A stretch of DNA of 64,000 bases, from positions 1,488,001-1,552,000 of the forward strand of contig OY970371.1 of the NCBI GenBank assembly GCA_963718695.1, written 5' to 3'. The notes under the pieces are model-generated. The model was not told where the DNA came from. It searched no databases and saw nothing but the letters and a program-made list of their open reading frames with translations. The DNA comes from Manganitrophus sp963718695 (GTDB taxonomy: Bacteria > Nitrospirota > Nitrospiria > SBBL01 > Manganitrophaceae). Position numbers and translations under genes: made by a program. Within the stretch, counting starts at the first letter, position 1; each line of letters starts with the position of its first letter. Of the stretch, positions 60,755 through 64,000 are shown piece after piece.

Positions 60755-62107
60755 TTACATGTTGGCGCTTCGTTTGGCGGCTTCCCGGAGGTTGATTCCG
60801 TACTTCTTCAGCTTGTAGTAAACGGTTCCCCGGCTCACCTTGAGGGTCTCCGCCGCCTTTGCGGTATCCCAGCGGCTCTCTCTGAGGATTTTGAGGAGCA
60901 GCTCTTTGCTGATGGCATCCAGCGGCGCTTCCTCCTCTCTGTCAGGGGCGCTGTTCCAGGCCGGCGCATCGGAGAGAAGCGCCTCGTCCAACTGCTGCGG
61001 CGAGCGGGAACGAACGAGCGCGCTGTAAAAGGCATTCTCCAGTTGGCGGACGTTGCCGGGCCAATCGGCGGCTTGCAGGCGATGGAGCGCCTCCTCTGTC
61101 AACATCGGTTTGGCGGGGAGATTCATCTCCTCTGCGAGCCGCTGGAGGAAATGGGCGGCCAGGAGCGGGATGTCCTCTTTCCGATCGCGAAGGGGAGGGA
61201 GGAGAATTTCAACGACCTTGATCCGGTAGTAAAGATCGGCGCGGAAGGTTCCCTCCGCCACGGCGCGCTCCAGCGCTTTGTTGGTGGCGGCGACGACGCG
61301 GGTATCGACCTGGATCTCTTTCGCACTTCCGAGCCGCACGATGACCTTCCCCTGGAGAAAGCGGAGGAGTTTTGCCTGGGCGGCCGGACTCAATTCGCCG
61401 ATTTCATCCAGAAAAAGGGTCCCCTTGTCGGCCTCCTCGATTTTTCCCTTTTGAGCGGTTTGGGCGCCGGTGAAGGCCCCGCGCTCATGGCCGAACAGCT
61501 CGCTCTCGATCAGGTCGAGCGGAATGGCCGCGCAATTCACGGCGATGAAAGGGGCCTTTCTGCGCGGACTTGCATCATGGATGGCCCGGGCGACCAGCTC
61601 TTTTCCGGTGCCATGCTCTCCGCGGATGAGGACCGTCACCGCATGCTCCGAGACATCTTCGATCAAACGGTAAATCTGCCGCATCGCCGCGCTCTCTCCG
61701 ACCAGGATCCCAAAATGGGTGGGGAGGGGAGCGGGCTGTGGGGTGTTGTCGTGAGAAAGATCGGCGTGTTGCAGGGCGGCCTGCAGCGCTTTCTTCGGAA
61801 TCGGAGCGGTTTGATCGTCTTGCCGCCGGGAGCAGTCGATCTCAAAAGGGTAGACCCCCAGCCGGCACTGCGGGGGGAGAAGGGTCGATCCGGTCACCGG
61901 TTTTCCGTCCAGGAGCACGCCGTTGGAGCTTCGGTCTTCCAGTCGAAAGGTGTCTCCGTCTTGGGCGATGACGAGATGAAGCCGGGACACATGCTGATTG
62001 GGGAGGACCAGGTCGTTTTCGGAGGAGCGGCCGACGGTAATTTCACCTTTGGAAAGGAGGGAGCGCTGAATGAGCTTTTTGTCCAGGTAAACCTTGAATT
62101 CAAGCAT
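60755..62107 (-). CDS. FHA-domain sigma-54-dependent transcription activator
   Basis: A 450-residue regulator. The FHA domain (about 1-95) has 'GEITVGRSSENDLVL', 'HVSRLHLVI' and 'SSNGVLLDG'. The AAA+ domain (about 125-360) has Walker A 'GEHGTGKE', the sigma-54-contacting 'GAFTGA', Walker B 'GTLFLDEIGEL' and 'DWPGNVRQLENA'. A Fis-type helix-turn-helix follows ('AAETLKVSRGTVYYKLKKYGI'). It should be activated when the FHA domain binds a phosphothreonine protein and would open sigma-54 promoters. The only well-spaced -24/-12 site I saw lies before hcp. Its start lies 3 bases after the kinase stop on the minus strand. Confidence 0.93.
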   Translation of the reverse strand: MLEFKVYLDKKLIQRSLLSKGEITVGRSSENDLVLPNQHVSRLHLVIAQDGDTFRLEDRSSNGVLLDGKPVTGSTLLPPQCRLGVYPFEIDCSRRQDDQTAPIPKKALQAALQHADLSHDNTPQPAPLPTHFGILVGESAAMRQIYRLIEDVSEHAVTVLIRGEHGTGKELVARAIHDASPRRKAPFIAVNCAAIPLDLIESELFGHERGAFTGAQTAQKGKIEEADKGTLFLDEIGELSPAAQAKLLRFLQGKVIVRLGSAKEIQVDTRVVAATNKALERAVAEGTFRADLYYRIKVVEILLPPLRDRKEDIPLLAAHFLQRLAEEMNLPAKPMLTEEALHRLQAADWPGNVRQLENAFYSALVRSRSPQQLDEALLSDAPAWNSAPDREEEAPLDAISKELLLKILRESRWDTAKAAETLKVSRGTVYYKLKKYGINLREAAKRSANM

Positions 62108-62110
62108 GGC

Positions 62111-64000
62111 TTACCAGCGTACCTTCCCCCAGCCGGTTCCCTCTTTCCGAATAAGGACCTTGCTCTGCCTCCAGTCGTCGGGGGGCGGGACCACTTTTCC
62201 CTCTTTATCGACCAGCTTGGTGATGACCACATTGGCGGAGGCCAGCTCTCCGGCGAGCGAAAAGTTGGCGATCGACACTTTGACGACCGGAAAGTCGCGG
62301 AAGATCTCCTCCAGAATGCGGGCCCGCCCGTCGGAGAGATTGCTGATTTGTTCAAGGGCGATGAGGTCCCGTTTTTCGTAGGCGTTCTTCAGCTTGGATA
62401 AGATCTCGCCGACCACCTCGATATCGGGGCGGGGAGGGAGGGCCGCCGCCGAGGGCGCGGTCTGCTTTGCGACCTTCGTCTCGGTTCCGGACGGCGCGTT
62501 CGGCTTGTTCTCCGCCGGTGTTGTGGGGCGCTCCACGGACGTTTTCTGGATGGCTTGAGATTCCTTCTTGGCCGATTTGGCTTCGCCGGGCGGGGAGGCG
62601 GCCTTGGCCAGTTGCGTTTGCGCCTCTTCTTTTGCTTTTTTGAACCCCTGATCGGCGCGGACGAAAAAGTCTTTCGCCTCTTCCAAGGTCGCGCCGGCTT
62701 CCGGGTATTGCTTCCGCCCCATCAACTCGCTTCCCTCCTGGAACGCCTTGGCCCCTTTCCTTTCGAAGTCGGCCGCTTGCAGATAGCGCTGAGAGGCGCG
62801 GTGGCGGGCATCGAGCCGGTCGGCCTCAAAGTGCGCTTGGGCGGCCTCCCCCTGCGCCTTCCGGGCGTCGGTCTCGACTTCATTGACCTTCGTCCGCGCG
62901 GCATCGATGGGATCTTCTTCCTTCGGCTCCGGCGGCGCGGGGGGGCTAACCACGGGGGCGGGCGGCGGCGCGGCCGGCGGCTCCGCCGGACGGGGCGCCG
63001 GCGGGGAGACCGACACGGTCGATTGCGGGGAAGATCCCGAATCCCGGGAAGTCAGATAGTAGACGCCGCCGGCCAGGAAGACCAATCCGACGACTCCGGC
63101 GAGGATCATCGGTGTTGCGCGGGAGTCCTTTGCTACTTTGCTCTGATCCTTGCGCTGCTCTGCTTGCGGCGGCGGGGGGGCGGTGTTGGTTCGCTCGTAC
63201 GAATACGATCCCGAGGTGGGAGCGGGGGTGAATTTCCCGGTCGGCGGACGTTGGATCGGCGGCGGTGTTTTGGGAGAAGAAAATTCCCCGCTTCTTTTCG
63301 GATCGGTCCGGCCCGGGAGCATCGCCGTCGATTCTTCTTCCTCCAACGGTTGTCCCGGCGCCGGCGTGGCGCCGGAGCGCAAGGGGATGACCCGCGTCAT
63401 CGTTCGATCGAGCGTCTCTTCGTCGGAGGTCTCATTTCCAAGATTTTTGATCTGCTCGATCAGCGCCGCCGCATCGGCCACGCGGTCTTGCGCTTGTTTT
63501 TTCAGCAGCGCCTGGACGAGCGTTTGAATCTGGGGCGAGACATGATCGGGAAAAGTGAGGTTGAACTCCTGCGGCTCATAAATCAGCTTGGCGATGATCG
63601 ACATCCGGGAGATTCGCTCGAACGGGGTGGCGCCGGTGAGCATTTCGTAGAGGACGATGCCGAGCGAGTAGAGATCGCTCCGTCCATCCATCGCCTCCCC
63701 GCGGGCCTGCTCCGGCGACATATACTCCGGCGTGCCGATGATCTGACCGGTGGCGGTCACGGAGATCTCGTCGGTGGCGGCGGCGATGCCGAAGTCGGCG
63801 AGCTTTACCTTTCCCCGGTTGTCGACCATGACGTTGCTCGGCTTGATATCCCGATGGACAATGCCTTGCGCATGGGCATACGCAAGCGCCTCCGCCATCT
63901 GCAGGGAGATCGACAGCGCCTGCTCCAGAGAGAGAGGCCCTCTCTCCAGAATGACCTGCTTGAGGTCTTTTCCCGGAAAGAACTCCATGACGATGTATTG
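62111..64000 (-). CDS. Ser/Thr protein kinase with transmembrane helix (PpkA-like), partial
   Basis: The kinase begins beyond the right edge; 629 or more residues are present. Motifs 'IVHRDIKPSNVMVD', 'LADFGIAAATD', 'GTPEYMSPEQARGEAMDGRSDLYSLGIVLYEML' mark a Hanks-type kinase; the glycine loop and Lys lie outside the window. A Pro-rich linker leads to a transmembrane helix ('MILAGVVGLVFLAGGVYYL') and a periplasmic part rich in Ala/Lys/Pro with coiled coil, ending in an NTF2-like domain ('LKNAYEKRDLIALEQISNLS'). The TM topology suggests sensing of envelope signals. It lies upstream of the FHA-sigma54 and PP2C genes. Confidence 0.9.
   Translation of the reverse strand, partial: QYIVMEFFPGKDLKQVILERGPLSLEQALSISLQMAEALAYAHAQGIVHRDIKPSNVMVDNRGKVKLADFGIAAATDEISVTATGQIIGTPEYMSPEQARGEAMDGRSDLYSLGIVLYEMLTGATPFERISRMSIIAKLIYEPQEFNLTFPDHVSPQIQTLVQALLKKQAQDRVADAAALIEQIKNLGNETSDEETLDRTMTRVIPLRSGATPAPGQPLEEEESTAMLPGRTDPKRSGEFSSPKTPPPIQRPPTGKFTPAPTSGSYSYERTNTAPPPPQAEQRKDQSKVAKDSRATPMILAGVVGLVFLAGGVYYLTSRDSGSSPQSTVSVSPPAPRPAEPPAAPPPAPVVSPPAPPEPKEEDPIDAARTKVNEVETDARKAQGEAAQAHFEADRLDARHRASQRYLQAADFERKGAKAFQEGSELMGRKQYPEAGATLEEAKDFFVRADQGFKKAKEEAQTQLAKAASPPGEAKSAKKESQAIQKTSVERPTTPAENKPNAPSGTETKVAKQTAPSAAALPPRPDIEVVGEILSKLKNAYEKRDLIALEQISNLSDGRARILEEIFRDFPVVKVSIANFSLAGELASANVVITKLVDKEGKVVPPPDDWRQSKVLIRKEGTGWGKVRW

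Overview
The window is a GC-rich bacterial chromosome segment (by eye about 60% G+C) with dense operons, many ATGA start/stop overlaps and frequent GTG/TTG starts. The pyrR-pyrB-pyrC-carA...carB-greA order with a PyrR-type leader attenuator, the abundant short palindromic intergenic elements and the T6SS gene mix suggest a Nitrospirota (Nitrospirae) or neighbouring delta-proteobacterial-type lineage. This is an inference from gene order and sequence style; no rRNA is present to settle it. I found no tRNA, rRNA, CRISPR array or intact insertion sequence.

Layout. (1) 0.1-4.5 kb: a NUDIX hydrolase, a cyclase/kynurenine-formamidase-like hydrolase, a short-form 6-phosphogluconate dehydrogenase, a DUF4157 protein with two zinc-protease-like motifs, and an MqsR/MqsA-like toxin-antitoxin pair. 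(2) 4.5-15 kb: a pyrimidine operon under a sigma-70 promoter and a PyrR-binding attenuator (pyrR, pyrB, pyrC, carA, carB, then greA), interrupted between carA and carB by sppA, a nucleotidyltransferase remnant and a RelE-type toxin-antitoxin pair, and followed by a SAM-hydroxide adenosyltransferase. (3) 15-21 kb: two unknown envelope proteins, then minus-strand genes for a cytosolic hybrid histidine kinase, a PLP-dependent threonine/serine dehydratase, a membrane HExxH protein, a methyltransferase and a coiled-coil RCK_C protein.

(4) 21.5-54.8 kb: a large type VI secretion locus with all 13 core components. In order: unknown, FHA protein, TssJ, TssK, TssL, TssM, TagF, TssA, TssB, TssC, Hcp, TssE, unknown, TssF, TssG, ClpV, VgrG. 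An effector-delivery module follows: DUF6484 spike-like protein, DUF2169 adaptor, DUF4150 PAAR-like tip, degenerate ketoacyl-synthase-like protein, a putative effector with a Cys-His-Asp triad, and a candidate immunity lipoprotein. The locus ends with a HEAT-repeat protein, a small unknown protein and a second sheath gene in which TssB-like and TssC-like regions are fused in one chain. tssM, tssC, vgrG and the lipoprotein gene each carry a single one-base shift in a C or G run, which points either to homopolymer sequence error or to recent decay.

(5) 54.8-64 kb, minus strand: a lone response regulator, small lipoproteins, a seven-repeat delta-60 propeller lipoprotein with CHRD and cytochrome-like ends, an Ig-like anchored protein, and a signalling set of PP2C phosphatase, FHA-sigma54 activator and a Ser/Thr kinase running off the right edge. 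The kinase/phosphatase/FHA set resembles the threonine-phosphorylation pathway that controls T6SS firing elsewhere. A well-spaced -24/-12 promoter lies in front of hcp, so the FHA-sigma54 activator may link kinase signalling to T6SS expression (inference).

Several palindromic repeat families lie between genes, and at three places have entered coding sequence: inside carB, at the pyrR 3' end and at the 5' end of the adenosyltransferase gene.
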